Positions 23,565 to 35,600 of a DNA stretch of 64,000 nucleotides are shown in pieces; position 1 is the stretch's first letter; each line of letters starts with the position of its first letter. Origin of the DNA: Strongylocentrotus droebachiensis (taxonomy: Eukaryota; Echinodermata; Echinoidea; Camarodonta; Strongylocentrotidae); assembly GCA_035222895.1 (NCBI GenBank), contig JAVYIG010005337.1:62001-126000 (forward strand), given 5' to 3'. The notes under the pieces were generated by a model. That model was not told the DNA's origin. It searched no databases and saw only the letters and a list, made by a program, of their open reading frames with translations. The position numbers were made by a program, and so were the translations under genes.

Positions 23565-23800
23565 GGCAAAACCCCGGTGGGGGTTGAGGGGCGGAACCCT
23601 CGGAAGCTCAGAGGGTATGGGCATTTAATTACGGTCAGATGAGCCTATTTTGATGCATTGTTCCTGACACTGGCTGGTCACTGATTGGCGTGGGGTCCAG
23701 GGGGAGGAGCCTTCAGAAGCTGAGGTGTTTCAGGGATTAAACTACCGTGGGGACCAGGGGTTTTTAGGCATTTCATTACGGTCAGATGAGCATATTTTGA
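23565..23800 (+). repeat. Diverged satellite units
   Basis: Two diverged copies of the 93-98 bp satellite, recognisable by TTAATTACGGTCAGATGAGC and GGAAGCTCAGAGGG, in the same orientation as the terminal array. Confidence 0.7.
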
Positions 23801-24189
23801 AAGTTTATTTGTGACACTTGCAGGTCACAATTTGTTCGTTGTTTCTTTGTCTTTGTTTCTATTTCTCTTTAATATACTTTTTCAACAAAGCAGGGGAGGG
23901 AGCTCGAGTCCCCCCCCCCCCCCCCCGAGACCCGTCTGTTCCGCGGACCCTGGCATATTGGCCTCTAAATAAGCATATTTCTTGCCTGACTGTAAATTTG
24001 GGAATTTGTAATTTTCCAACAAACGCATACATACGTATAGTTAACTAAAAAGTGAGGAATAATCCAGAAAAATTATGTCATTTCAGTAAAATTTGTAAAT
24101 CACTTGTATCGATTTAGAAATAAACCACGTTTGAATTTTGTTGGGGGGGGGGGGGTTAACTGCCCCCCCCCCCCCAGTACGCCAGTGGC

Positions 24190-24740
24190 TCAATGACGAA
24201 AGAAGAAGCGATACAAATCGTTACTTATCTTCCCTTCTTTTCCCCCTTTTCTTGTGTTCTTCCTCTTTACTTTCTTTTACTCTCTCTCTCCTCTTCCCCC
24301 TGCCCTTCCTATCCATTCATTCTCTCTCTCTATCTCTCTCTTTCTTTTTTTGCTGAGGTGGGGGGGGGGCGGGCAGCAGCCAAGGGAATTACCCCCCCCC
24401 CCCCGATCCGCAATGGTTGGTGGGAAAATCGCAACTGATATCCCCCTTCTTTTGTTTTCTTCTTCCTCTTTTTTCCCTTCCCTTTATCTCCTCTCTTCCT
24501 TTTTTCTTTCTCTTTCCTTCCTTCTCTTTGTTTTTTTTTTGCTGCGGAGGGGGGGGGGGGAGGCAACAGCGTGGGAGGCAATGCACTTTCGCCCCCCCCC
24601 CTCCGATCTCATTCTTTCCCCCATTTTCTTTTCTTCTTCCTTTTCTTTCGTTCCTTTTCTCTCCTATTTCCCTTTCCCTTCTTTTCCTTCTCCTTTCTCT
24701 CTCTCTCTCTCTCTTTTTTTTTGTTTGGGGGGGGGGCAAG
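24190..24740 (-). repeat. Polypyrimidine (CT) tract with tandem units, reverse of 19950-20600
   Basis: Three CT-rich blocks are separated by spacers resembling GGCAGCAGCCAAGGGAATTA then CCCCGATC. They are the opposite orientation of the GA-tract family at 19950-20600. The open frames are low complexity. Confidence 0.85.
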
Positions 24741-24799
24741 GCCCCCTGTGCCCCACCTCTCCCCTGGATCCGCGCATGGCTTACGCTGGGTTCATGTGC

Positions 24800-25660
24800 A
24801 TTCCATGCGCTCATCTGCAGAGATCTGCTGTTCAACATAATTTAGGGCAAAAACATTTAAGTATAAATCTCCTATTTTACAATTAATTATGAAATAGAAT
24901 ATCAGTTGAATTAAAGATTAACTAATGAAATTTCATAAACAATTTACCATCGGATTTAATGCGATAAACTGAAAAATAATGAAAGTTTAAAATTTTCAAG
25001 CATCTCAATAAAGGATTCAATGTCAAGGGCTCATATGCAATTAATTGGTAAACGGTAATCTGTTCTTGTCAAGCAATATTACAAAATAAAGGATTATATT
25101 TTTTGGAATCCAAATTATCAAGTATTTTTTATTATCTCACAAAATATTATTTTGTGTAGCACCCTCTATGCCAAAACTCAATGATCCATTTAAACTCCAG
25201 TTTAGCTCATTTTCAATTCCTGTTTAACTCCTTTTAAACTTTGTTACCCATCCTGAGTTACAAGATTACTCACACACTGAAATTCGATCTCATTATGTAG
25301 CTTTATATTTACTAGGTAAGAACTGTTATATAAATGAAAATCCTCTTATCTTTTCTTCTTTTTCCGTTAAAAATTATAAGGCTTCTGGATGTAAATAATC
25401 ATTATTATTGCTATTCCCTCATGTACTAGATTTGTTCAATGTGCGTGCATCAGCCGACACAGACAACATCTCGACAGAATTCACGAATTATTTTAGGCCA
25501 TCCGGCTCAGGCGTTGGCTGGTTTACTCTTTATTTTCCTTTATATTGTCGGCCTACTTTGATTCTACGTGATATCTTCAATCTATCATTTCTCAATGTCT
25601 GTTTTTAATTCTTGCCTGGGAATAAAATAATTAAACAAAAAGGCCTAAATAAAAAAAAAA
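24800..25660. other. AT-rich intergenic stretch, no gene seen
   Basis: No coding, RNA or clear repeat structure that I can support. Confidence 0.3.
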
Positions 25661-25819
25661 ATATTACAAATACTCCCAATCAACTCCTATTAGTACATTT
25701 TCAGCCCACGCCCTAAAAAGGCAAAAAAGCCTGAGGCCCGTAACCTGGGGGGGGGGCTGCGGGGGTGCACCCACCCCCCCCCCCCCCCCGCTTGCGACAA
25801 GACGTATCAAAACAAAGTA

Positions 25820-25980
25820 TTTTAACGAATTGACAGGCCAAGTCGGGCTATCTGAGAAATGCCTCGATACACTTCTATCTCCGTCCCGCGCCATGCATGC
25901 ACATCTGTTTTCTATTTTGGTGTGAATTGTACCTACTTGATTTTCAGAGAGTAAAATGCCAGAATTTTCCCATTTGAGAA
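25820..25980. repeat. Inverted partner of 19745-19910
   Basis: GAATTGACAGGCCAAGTCGG, CTATCTCCGTCCCGCGCC and TTCAGAGAGTAAAATGCC are the reverse complement of 19745-19910 with scattered changes. Confidence 0.8.
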
Positions 25981-26199
25981 GTGATAAAGTATGATTAAAA
26001 GATACAGACCAGTCTTACAAGTACTAAATAGTACGAACTATACACTAACACAATTACTCGCCTCGATCGTGTACCTTTGAATAACAAAATTCGCGACACG
26101 GCCGACAAGGCTACCCGGCGGCCCGCTATCATGAACAAGTGCTCTGATTTGCCAGAGTTAAATATACGTACACATGTTTAACATGCGGTACTGTCTATC

Positions 26200-26471
26200 C
26201 CGTTTTGTTTACGTAAGCAAAAATCCTGCTCTGTAATTGGTCGACCAATTAACGTAAGTAACCGCCCATTAACGTAAGCACTACAACTAACTACCGCAAG
26301 CTAAAACTCAGTACCGCAAGCTCGCGTGCGATATATGGCGGCGATGGCCTTCCATACCTATATGCCGTAGACGTAAACGTACATTCAGTACGTATTATAC
26401 GTATCGGAGGATACGTACGTACGACGTACGTACGGTATTCAATAATAGACTGTGCTTTGCTGTATATCAAC
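26200..26471 (+). promoter_or_regulatory. Probable promoter and 5' UTR of the ARHGAP1-like gene
   Basis: Directly upstream of the start codon is a CpG-containing block with a perfect 16-bp palindrome at 26235-26250 made of two opposed CCAAT boxes (ATTGG TCGA CCAAT). Around it are three TTACGTAAG/TAACGTAAG motifs (bZIP-like), two TACCGCAAGCT repeats and a run of TACGTACG palindromes at 26400-26435. No convincing TATA box or initiator can be fixed. Part of the block (around 26200-26370) resembles, in reverse orientation, the repeat at 15600-15960. Confidence 0.4.
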
Positions 26472-26667
26472 ATGGCGGACACTGTCACAGAGAAACCTGT
26501 TGTTGAGGAAGCAAATGGGAGTGGGGATGGGCCCAGAGACACAATCAAGGAAGGTGACATTGTCGGTCAGTCTTTTGAGAATGGAGATGGGGCTGACATG
26601 GAAGCTACGTTAGACACAGAGGAAGAATTTGGTGGCGATACTGTGGATGATGCACATAAAGTGTTGA
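26472..26667 (+). CDS. ARHGAP1: ARHGAP1-like exon 1 (start codon)
   Basis: The start is ATG in a good context (CAACATGGC). No other ATG in this frame lies between it and the upstream stop. The exon encodes an acidic, Glu/Asp/Gly-rich N terminus beginning MADTVTEKPVVEE with no recognised domain. The donor is TTGA|GTGAGT, phase 1. Reading on past the donor meets a TGA after six codons (26682-26684), so the splice is required. The codon split with exon 2 becomes AAA (Lys). Confidence 0.8.
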
Positions 26668-29600
26668 GTGAGTTTGATGGATGACCTAGCTAGCCTTAAC
26701 TTAAGACTTAGCTAAATCTTATTAAACTTAACAACTTAACTTAATTTTTGAAAAGTTAAGCCTGGTTTAAGGATTATTAATATGAAATATCAAATTGATA
26801 TCACCTAGCCTTAAGTTGCATCCATTTACCTGTGTGAACTGGTGAAGAATGATGTAAACAAATCATCTTAGACTACTTTTCTGGCGCACTTGTTCAGAAA
26901 CCTATCCAAAATTTGACCCGTAAGTCGTAACTCGTCTCGGGCGTGGAGATACCCTACTAAAACATACCCAAAATGAAGTAGAATCTAGACTAAATAATAA
27001 TATTCATTAAATGTCCAAATAAAGATCATGAGTTAAAAGTTGTTATGTTTATTACCTGTTTCGTGTCAATTTTCTTGATATTTTTGGAGTATTTTTGGGG
27101 AAAACAATGATATTAGTATACAATTTTTCACAGGTTTCACGGCAAACCGCTGCAAAATACAAGTGCATACCGATGGTGCGTTGCGGGCGGGCGCGCGCCT
27201 GTGTAAAGTTATCTACGGTAATGTCTCAGATCCTTCACACAGGCGCGCTATTAGTATGTCAGCACCAACTATCGTAAATATTTGTCCTTTTCTGTCTACA
27301 TTGCATATTACTTCATCATACTCTTCAAAATCAACTGTCTGGACTCCGGTCACAAGCCGTCCGGATACCCAATTTCTTGGTACACATGCGATGTACGCTA
27401 AAATGACTGATTTTGCATTGCCATATCTTTTTATGCTGACTTTACGACAATAGCGATAAGTTTAATGTACTTTAATAGAGATGCTCAGAGAGTTTACTGA
27501 ATTTGTGTGCTCATTTTTACACTGGTGGCTATTTAATACAGTCGTTAAAAAAATCAACCCATTTTATTTTTATACAATGTACACCACTGTCACCACACTT
27601 GACAAAATGCTATTCAAGGTTCATACCAAATTGTTTAATATGGCTTGACCATTCTCCCCTTGCATGTAGAACTTCAGTCTCCATCGGATGATTCCATTGC
27701 AACAGTGGGGGTGGATCAGCCTGAGGAGCAGGGAGGGGTGACAGAAGCTACGGCAGATCAAGCAATGGAACCTGATAACTATGAAGACATAGCCAAACAT
27801 AATATCATTCAAGTTGGAGGTAGGTCTTCTGGGTTTCTCTAACCAGCTTAAAAGGAAAATGTCATGTCAGAGTGGCTTATATACATGTAATTGGGTCCGT
27901 ATTCAATTCAATACTTCAGTTTGAAATTTGAGTATCTTATTTTTATTTAGTCTTCAGCTTAGATAAATACTTGGCAAAATTTTTTACTTACTATTAGTAT
28001 TGGAATTGAATACCGGCCCTACTGACCTGAATGAAATGGATATATAGCATTGGTTCATTGGTCATTGGTAGACCAGGGGTCTCATAACCGGGAGGTCCCT
28101 GGTTCAAAACCAAGTTGATGTGCTAGTGTGCTTCGGTAAGGCATTAATCCTCATTACCAGGTCCCTCGGAGAGGACTTAAAGCTGTCTGTCCCCTGGTTG
28201 CTTAACTTTACAAACATACACATGCTTTCTTAGCAGTTGGGTACACCAAACCATCAAACCAATGCTGTCACCTTGGATAACTTTTCAGAATGCAGAAAAC
28301 CAATATTATGTACATGTATAGGCCTTTGCTTTCCTTCTGTTATCTCATGCAAAATTAAAATATTCTTAATTTTGTTCCTGTTCTTTCATTTCAGCTTTTG
28401 CTGATCTGTCTGCATTCACCTGTTTTGTAATTGAGATTTATTTTGAAACGATCGGGAGAGTAAGTAGTATTATGTCAGTTGACAATTGGGAAGTGCACTT
28501 GACTTGAAATGCAAAGGTTAAGGGTTCGATCCCAGACAAGGCACTAAGTTCTTTGGCAAGGCATTAATCTATATTTACCACTCCATACCCAGGAGAGAAA
28601 TGGGAAACTGGTAGGATGACAAAAGTATTTGTGTTATCAATTGCCATATACCCCACTGTGGCCATCTGGTTGAAATACTCCCCAGAGTCCCCAGGGAGTG
28701 GAGATGGTGCACATTGTGCATGAATGAATCTGATGACCATGGGCAATAGTATCTGTAAAGTGCTTATGCAGGCGTCAATTTGGAGCATGGACCCACACTC
28801 CTCAAGTCATCGCCTTTTTTCACCTGAGCCAATTATTTATAACGTCAGGATTTCATCACCACTTCATTTGCTTTACAAAAAACATAGGCAAAGTATCACT
28901 CAATTGGCAAATGTGTTAGTCCAGGTTTCATCTTTGAGCTACATGTATTTCCATAGGTGAAGCTTGTATGTGTAGCATGGAGTGTAGGCATGGCGTAGTG
29001 TTTACAGAAGTACTGCAGACTGTGCAGAGGAAGTATCATTCGCGAAAGCAAAGACTTGCGAAAATGTCTCTTAGCCTGCCATTCGCGAAAAAATATCTGT
29101 ACGCGAAAATAACAGCTTACCGTATACAGTAGTTGTTGAAACGCCACGACTTTGACATATTTTCGACGCAACCGATGTAGTATCAGCAGAAAACACAAAT
29201 TACTTGCAAAGCTTCACACCTTTTATCAACTTTATTGGAAAGCTTCACCCAATTATTTAAACAGAACGTTAAGACTACATCAAGAAATGTATTGACGGTC
29301 TTGAGCTGAAGCTTCGGCATCGAGTCAACGTTGATGTTTGGCAATCTCTGAAGAGGGTGGGTCCGGGCTTCAAATTGATGCCTGCATTAGAGGCGGTATT
29401 TGTATTAAATACTATATGAATCCAGATTATAAATGTCATAATTAATTATCCTTTTTTGTGTGTGCTAAATGTAGGAGACGATAGCGCAGGGAGAAAGCTG
29501 ATCTTTATCAATTGCAGCCGATTTCCTCCCAGCAAGTCTTACAACCAGATGAGATTACTTGGGTGAGTGCATTGGTTATGTTCATACGGTACCGTCCTAC

Positions 29601-32600
29601 TTTTAAGCTTTTACGTTTTCAAAAACCGCTAAGTTATAAAGAATGATCCACTGAGAACGACGGGGGTTTAGGGCGAAAATAGCCCCCGAAATGCCCAAAA
29701 GAGCCCCTCGAAAATCAGAAAAGGGCCTACTTAGTAGCCCCCGAAAAATAAATATTTATTTTTTCCCTGGGAGCAATGTTCGATTGAAAATACCTTATCT
29801 GTTCCTAACAGTATACAGTGACATCAGGGAAGCAAGAGTTGAACGAAATTGTCGAAATGTCAAACGTCAGCCTTCAAGCCAGTTTTATAATTCAAGTGTA
29901 CACATGTGTACCGGTATCCTTTATAATCCATATCCTTCGTTCGTGTCTCTTTAGATCAAGATAGTTATTTAAAGTTCCTTGATTAAATTACATTAGATTA
30001 AGTTCTTCCATCGCCCGATTGCTGCGATGGCCGTCTCATGAACAAGGGCCAGGTCTTCATCTGTGCAACCCGTTCGCCGCACTGCAAGATGTGGTCCATC
30101 GTCTGAGTCTCTCAGCAGTCGCGGAGAGTATCTTCTTCATAGCCCCATCTTGCCATGTTGGCCTTACACCGACCCATTCTCGTCCATATAAACATGCCTG
30201 ACAGCATACCCTGGGAAAAGTCATTTTTATTACTAGTGATTTATGTTACTAGGAAATTCATTTTTGTGACATACTGTACACTGTACTATTGATTTGCATG
30301 CGTAGGACTCCTGTTTGTGAGAACATTTACTTTCTGTGTAGAAAAGTTTGCAAGTTGCCCACTCAATGGCTGATTTATCATTTATAACCATGACAACAGG
30401 TACATGAAGGACACCTTAAATAAGTATGTGGAGAATGACTATAGCCTGGTGATCTTCCAGTATGGTTTGACCAGACAGAACAGGCCCTCATGGAAATTCT
30501 TGGTTGAGGCATACAAAAATCTGGAGAGAAAGTAAGTGCATTGAAAATCATTTTGTTTTGATTGTACAGTGTAGTCAACACTATGAGCATGGGCACACAA
30601 ATTTAAGGGGAAGTCCAACCTGATATTAAAGTGAACTGGTAACATTGTTGAAGGTTGATGAAAAAAATGTATAATTTTTGTATGAAATGTTACTAGTTAA
30701 AGATAAACTTGAGTTCTGGTAAAAAAAGAAAATGAATTCTCACAGAATCTAACGAAACTTACACTGAATGTTCAAGATTACAAATAAATGTCATGTGCCA
30801 AACAATTTTGGAAGAAAATTATACTGGCTGAGAAATGAGCATAGAAAGATAAGGAAATCAGGGTAGTACTAGCCCCGACAGCATGTGTGTTGTCCCATAT
30901 ACATCTTTCTGTGTAAGTGATTGTTACTTTACTAAGACTCTGCCAAATTTATGATGTTTTTGATGACTCCAGAACCTTGCATTACACACCATTACTTACA
31001 TGCTACATGTATATGATCAACTTTTCTGATCCATTCCACACCTTTTCTTTCACAATGCAATCGCATTACCAGAACTCAAGTTTATCTTTAAACTTCTTCT
31101 ATTGTACTAACCCTCTATTAAACTCGCAAAAAATCCTGAAAAAATTCTTGAATCAAAAAGATATTTATGGGTTTTAATGTGTAACCCCCTCTAACTGTAA
31201 ATTCTCCCAATCATTTTTTGAATTTTTCCCACCGTTTTTTCCATGAAAATAAGACATAAAACAGGCTTTTAAAATATTGCAACACTTTAATGTATGGAAT
31301 GGTATGGAGCCAATTCATTGCTTTGTGACGATTTACATTCATCTAAAATTTGATAAAATTATTATAATATAATTGGGAGAATTTAGGAATCGATCAGATC
31401 ATTTGTTACCAATTGTTATCATTAATAATGGTCTGTTTTCACTCAAACTTTTAGATTATCTTTAATTGTACAGCTAGCATTGAAGTCATTGCCTTAGCAC
31501 CATTTTCTCTCATCTGAACAATTAAGTTAATTTGATGACAAGCAGAATAGTTACCAAAGAAGATCAATTAACCTTTGAGAAAACTATTATTAAAAAATAT
31601 ATATATTGTTACTCTTAGAAGTTGAAATTGATCATACAAAAATGCGTTTCTCAGTGACCTATCCTCCCCCACTTGCTTTATACTCAAAATTTGAAAAATA
31701 TTTAGTATTTACCGGTACTCTAAAGAATACTTTTAAGGATAGATGTACCCTAAATTTAATAATTGGAAATATGATTTTACAAAACACAGTATGAAACAAA
31801 GATGTTCCTTCACCAATAAATTAAATAGAAATTTATGACACATTTAAGCAAATAGAAATTAAGAGATAACTACAATAGAAACATACATGTACATGTATGT
31901 ACATTTACATAATGGATTTCCTAGTTTGTGTCTCGTTGAACACTTCAAAAATACAAACACTAATTTGTTATTGATTTGTGTATTTGATTGAATTTATCTA
32001 TTTATTTATAGTTATCTATCAATTTGTTTAGTAATTAGTTTGACATTTATTTTTCTTATTCATTAAATTTATTTATCTTTTTATTAATTCATTTATTTTT
32101 ATAATTTTGCTTTCAACTCTAGTTGTGTGTTTATTTAATTATTTTTTATATTTTTATATATACTTGATTACACTCCTTTTTTTCTTCAAAACCAATTGAC
32201 CATGATTCATTTTTATTTTGATTTGATTTGAGAAACAAATCAACACTTGTATTCAAAGAGTTTCAGATGTTTCAAATCAAGCTTTTTTCTTCTGTGGTAA
32301 TTACCTTCAATGTTAATGCTCTAAAGCTGTTTATTAATTACAGTAAATTTTCAGTTCAGATGAATTTTGTCCCTTGAGAGTATTTCATAAAACATACATG
32401 CATGTTTTGTATCTCTACTAGTCTTGCCGATACAAGGTAAAAATACACTCTTCCTTTTCTTAAAAAAATAAATAAATAGACTTTTCCTTTTTTCTAATTT
32501 GGGAGAGTTCTTGGAGTATATCTAATATTTTGCTTGATTTTTGATTTGTTTGCCATCCATGTGGTAGAGTTATTTTATGTTGGGTTTTAGATATTGGCAG

Positions 32601-35600
32601 CTTTGTGTGTTCAGCAAAACAAGAGAATGGTCAATGAATAAATTGAACATATTTATATTGCAAAAAAAAACAATTTGAAAAACCCATCGTTTTTTTTAAA
32701 AACTACATACATGTACTGTACCATTTACACTACTTGAAAAAACCCGTTAAGAAATTGTGAGTGTTTGATAATTCAGAGGGGTGTTTCACAAAACTTGTCA
32801 TCAGTGACAAATGACAGTTGTTGTTATAAGCTACTGAAATCCTTGCTTCTGATTGGTTATCAGCAGACTTGTCACTGATATTTCTAATTTGTCATTGAAA
32901 AAAGGCTTTGTGAAACGGGTCCCTGTTCTTTGGGTGAGTTGTGCAGCTCTGCATGCGTTAGCACAGAAACAAGGAGAATTACACAACTAAAAACTGGTAT
33001 AGTTTACCAGTGTTTTGAGTGCGAGCTTTCCCACTGTAAAAACGGGTGGAGTTTTGGCCGGCTGTTAAGAAAACCACACTCCAGATGTGTTTATGGGTGG
33101 TTGCATCGCAAATTCCATCAAAATTCCAGGGGGGCATTTGACAAAACTTGTCATCAGTGACAAATGACAGTTTTTGTTATAAGCTACTGAAATCTTCGCT
33201 TCTGATTGGTTATTGGCAGATTTGTCACTGATTTTTGTCATTTGTCATTGAAAAAAGGCTTTGTGAAAAAAGTGTTCTAGCTTGCTGTGTAAATGCAGCT
33301 TTAGACAAAATATCAATATCAATTTTTTTTTAAAGAATGCAGAATTTTCATACCAAAAAATTTGGGAATGAAAAGAAATAGCATATCATTGGTGGGTTGA
33401 CAAAACCTTGTTTATCAATTTTTTGAGATTTTGATTTTTTTTGGCATAATTTTGTCCCTAATGGCCTACGACACCACCTGATAAATCCATGGAACGCCTC
33501 CTTCTCGGTTTTTTCACAAATTCCACACAAACACCCTTAAACTAAACCTCATAACTTTAACCCCCTTTGAAGCTGCACTGACAAAACCTCGTAACATAAG
33601 ATACGTAATTCCTTTTCCTTGTAACTCACACACGGCCTAACAGTACCGAAGTTAGTGTATTCAAATCCTCGTAACTCATTCAGAGTTGAAAGTAAGAACT
33701 CGTATCTCAATTTGAATAAAAACTAAAAACTTGTATCTCAATGTAGATAAATGCAAAAACCTTGTAACTCCCTTTCAAATATAAAAACAATTATTTACTG
33801 TATTTCAACAATGACATTAAATATTGTATAAATATTCCAGTTTTAGAAAGAAAGGACGGTGTCACAGCACTAAATTTGTTGAGACAGGAAAAGTTTTTTT
33901 GCTCTCCTGAAAATTCATGATTTTTGAGATACGAGGTTTTGTCAGACAACCAACGATATGTGTCTTTAAATAGCTACAATATACTTGTAGTCTGCAATCA
34001 TTGGTTAGTATTGATATAACTAAAGTTTGAAATAGATGTGACGTATAAATATGTAAATGTTTTCATAAATATGGAAAGCTCAGGTCTCTCGTACCAATTG
34101 AATCACACCAAAAAATCTGGAGATATTTTATGCTTGAGTGAACCGAAGCCGATTTTGTGAAAGAATACAAAGTCCACACTTTTCAAGGATTGCTATTGTT
34201 CAATTTGTGATCATCAAAAGATAATTTATGAGAGAACATGTTTTGTTCTTTATTATACCTTGAGAAAGGTTTTGATTTGGTAACCCTAACCTACCCAAGA
34301 CAGGTTTGATTATAGGATGTACATGTATGAGTTCAGTTCAGTTCAGTTTTATTTTTCATTTCCAACAGAACAGTAATTTTGACAAGAAACCAGTTATACA
34401 ATTCAACATTCAATAATATAATACATTTACATAGTTTAAAGTTATGAAATAGAAAGTATACATAAATATCTAGCATTTTTTTTTTTTTTTAAAGTTTTGT
34501 TAAGATAAACCTGTGGAAATGGAGGGATCCACTGAAAAGCAGAGCTTTAAAAATGTGGATATAATTTTGTTTTCTTCAATGAATTAGAACATTAAAAAAA
34601 TACTGCTAAAATTATCTATTTCTGATTTTTGTTTTTAAAGAAGAAAAACACAGGCGGCCATCTTGAAAAATAGCCAGACTGTCAAGAAAAATGTACAGAG
34701 CGACCATTTTTAGAAGAAAAAAAGAAAAGAAAAAAGGGCCTCCTCCTTCCTATTTTTCAAAGAGACAGGACGCTAAACATGATTGTTTTTTATTTGGCCT
34801 AAATGGTACGGTATTCAGACCAGATGGTAACTAGACGATGTTATGATAAGACCATGTTAGAAGAAATTGCTATTGATGAAATCAACTAGATCAAGACAAA
34901 CTGAGTTATGGATGAAATGATTCTTGGACCAAATTGGTATTGGACTAAATGGGTTTAGACCATTTGATTTAATACAAAATGGCAATTGGACCAACGCGGT
35001 AATGGACCAAGTGGCAAAAATATTGATTGGACAAAGTGGCAATTAGATCGAATAGCACAATGGACATTGGCCCTACTAGGTATCAGTCTAAGTGATGCTT
35101 GGATGAAATGAAGATTGAACCAACTGGGTGTTACAGAGATGCCAACCAGTACGATAATAAGAGTGAAATACGATAATGCGATATCACCTCTTAAAATAAG
35201 ATTTGTCAACAACAACAAGAACAAAAAAACAAATTTTTTTTATTTATTTTTTTTTAATTTTTTTTTTAACCCATAAAACCCATAAAAACAGCAGAATTGC
35301 AAAGAAACATATACAAGTAAACCCCTGCAACCCCCAAAAAACTTTGCTTTTCAATTTTCTCATTATACTTTATTGAAAGAGCAAACATTTTACTTGACGG
35401 TACTTACATACCAGTAAAACATTTTTATGAAATTTGACTGGCCCGGGGCCGACAAGCCAGTGGTAGTGTCAATTTTTTGTGAAAATCTGATTTTTCTCTT
35501 CAAAATCTGATTTTTTAGGATACTCAGTCTGTTTTTTTGTGTCAAGAGGTTAGCATCTCTGGTGTTTTGGGCCAGTCTTTTGGAAACCTGTCTTGCGTAC

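Larger units (their letters stand above)
23302..24779. mobile_element. Composite of nested G/C-run MITEs
   Basis: A left end like the 130-786 element is at 23302 (CAGGCACGGATCAAGG, then GTACGTAATGGT...CAGCAGTGGCGTAAT) and a right end at 24763-24779 (CCTGGATCCGCGCATG). I see no matching target duplication across the pair, so they may belong to different insertions. Satellite units (23565-23800) and a CT-rich tandem block lie inside. Confidence 0.55.

Noticed and set aside
24254..24886. A 210-codon open frame, the longest in the window
   Set aside because: It runs through CT-rich and poly-G/C repeat DNA, is composed of Ser/Phe/Leu/Pro runs, and the opposite strand is also open.
26457..26471. 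Upstream extension of the first exon to a TTG at 26457
   Set aside because: The ATG at 26472 has a good context and TTG starts are not expected in an animal gene.
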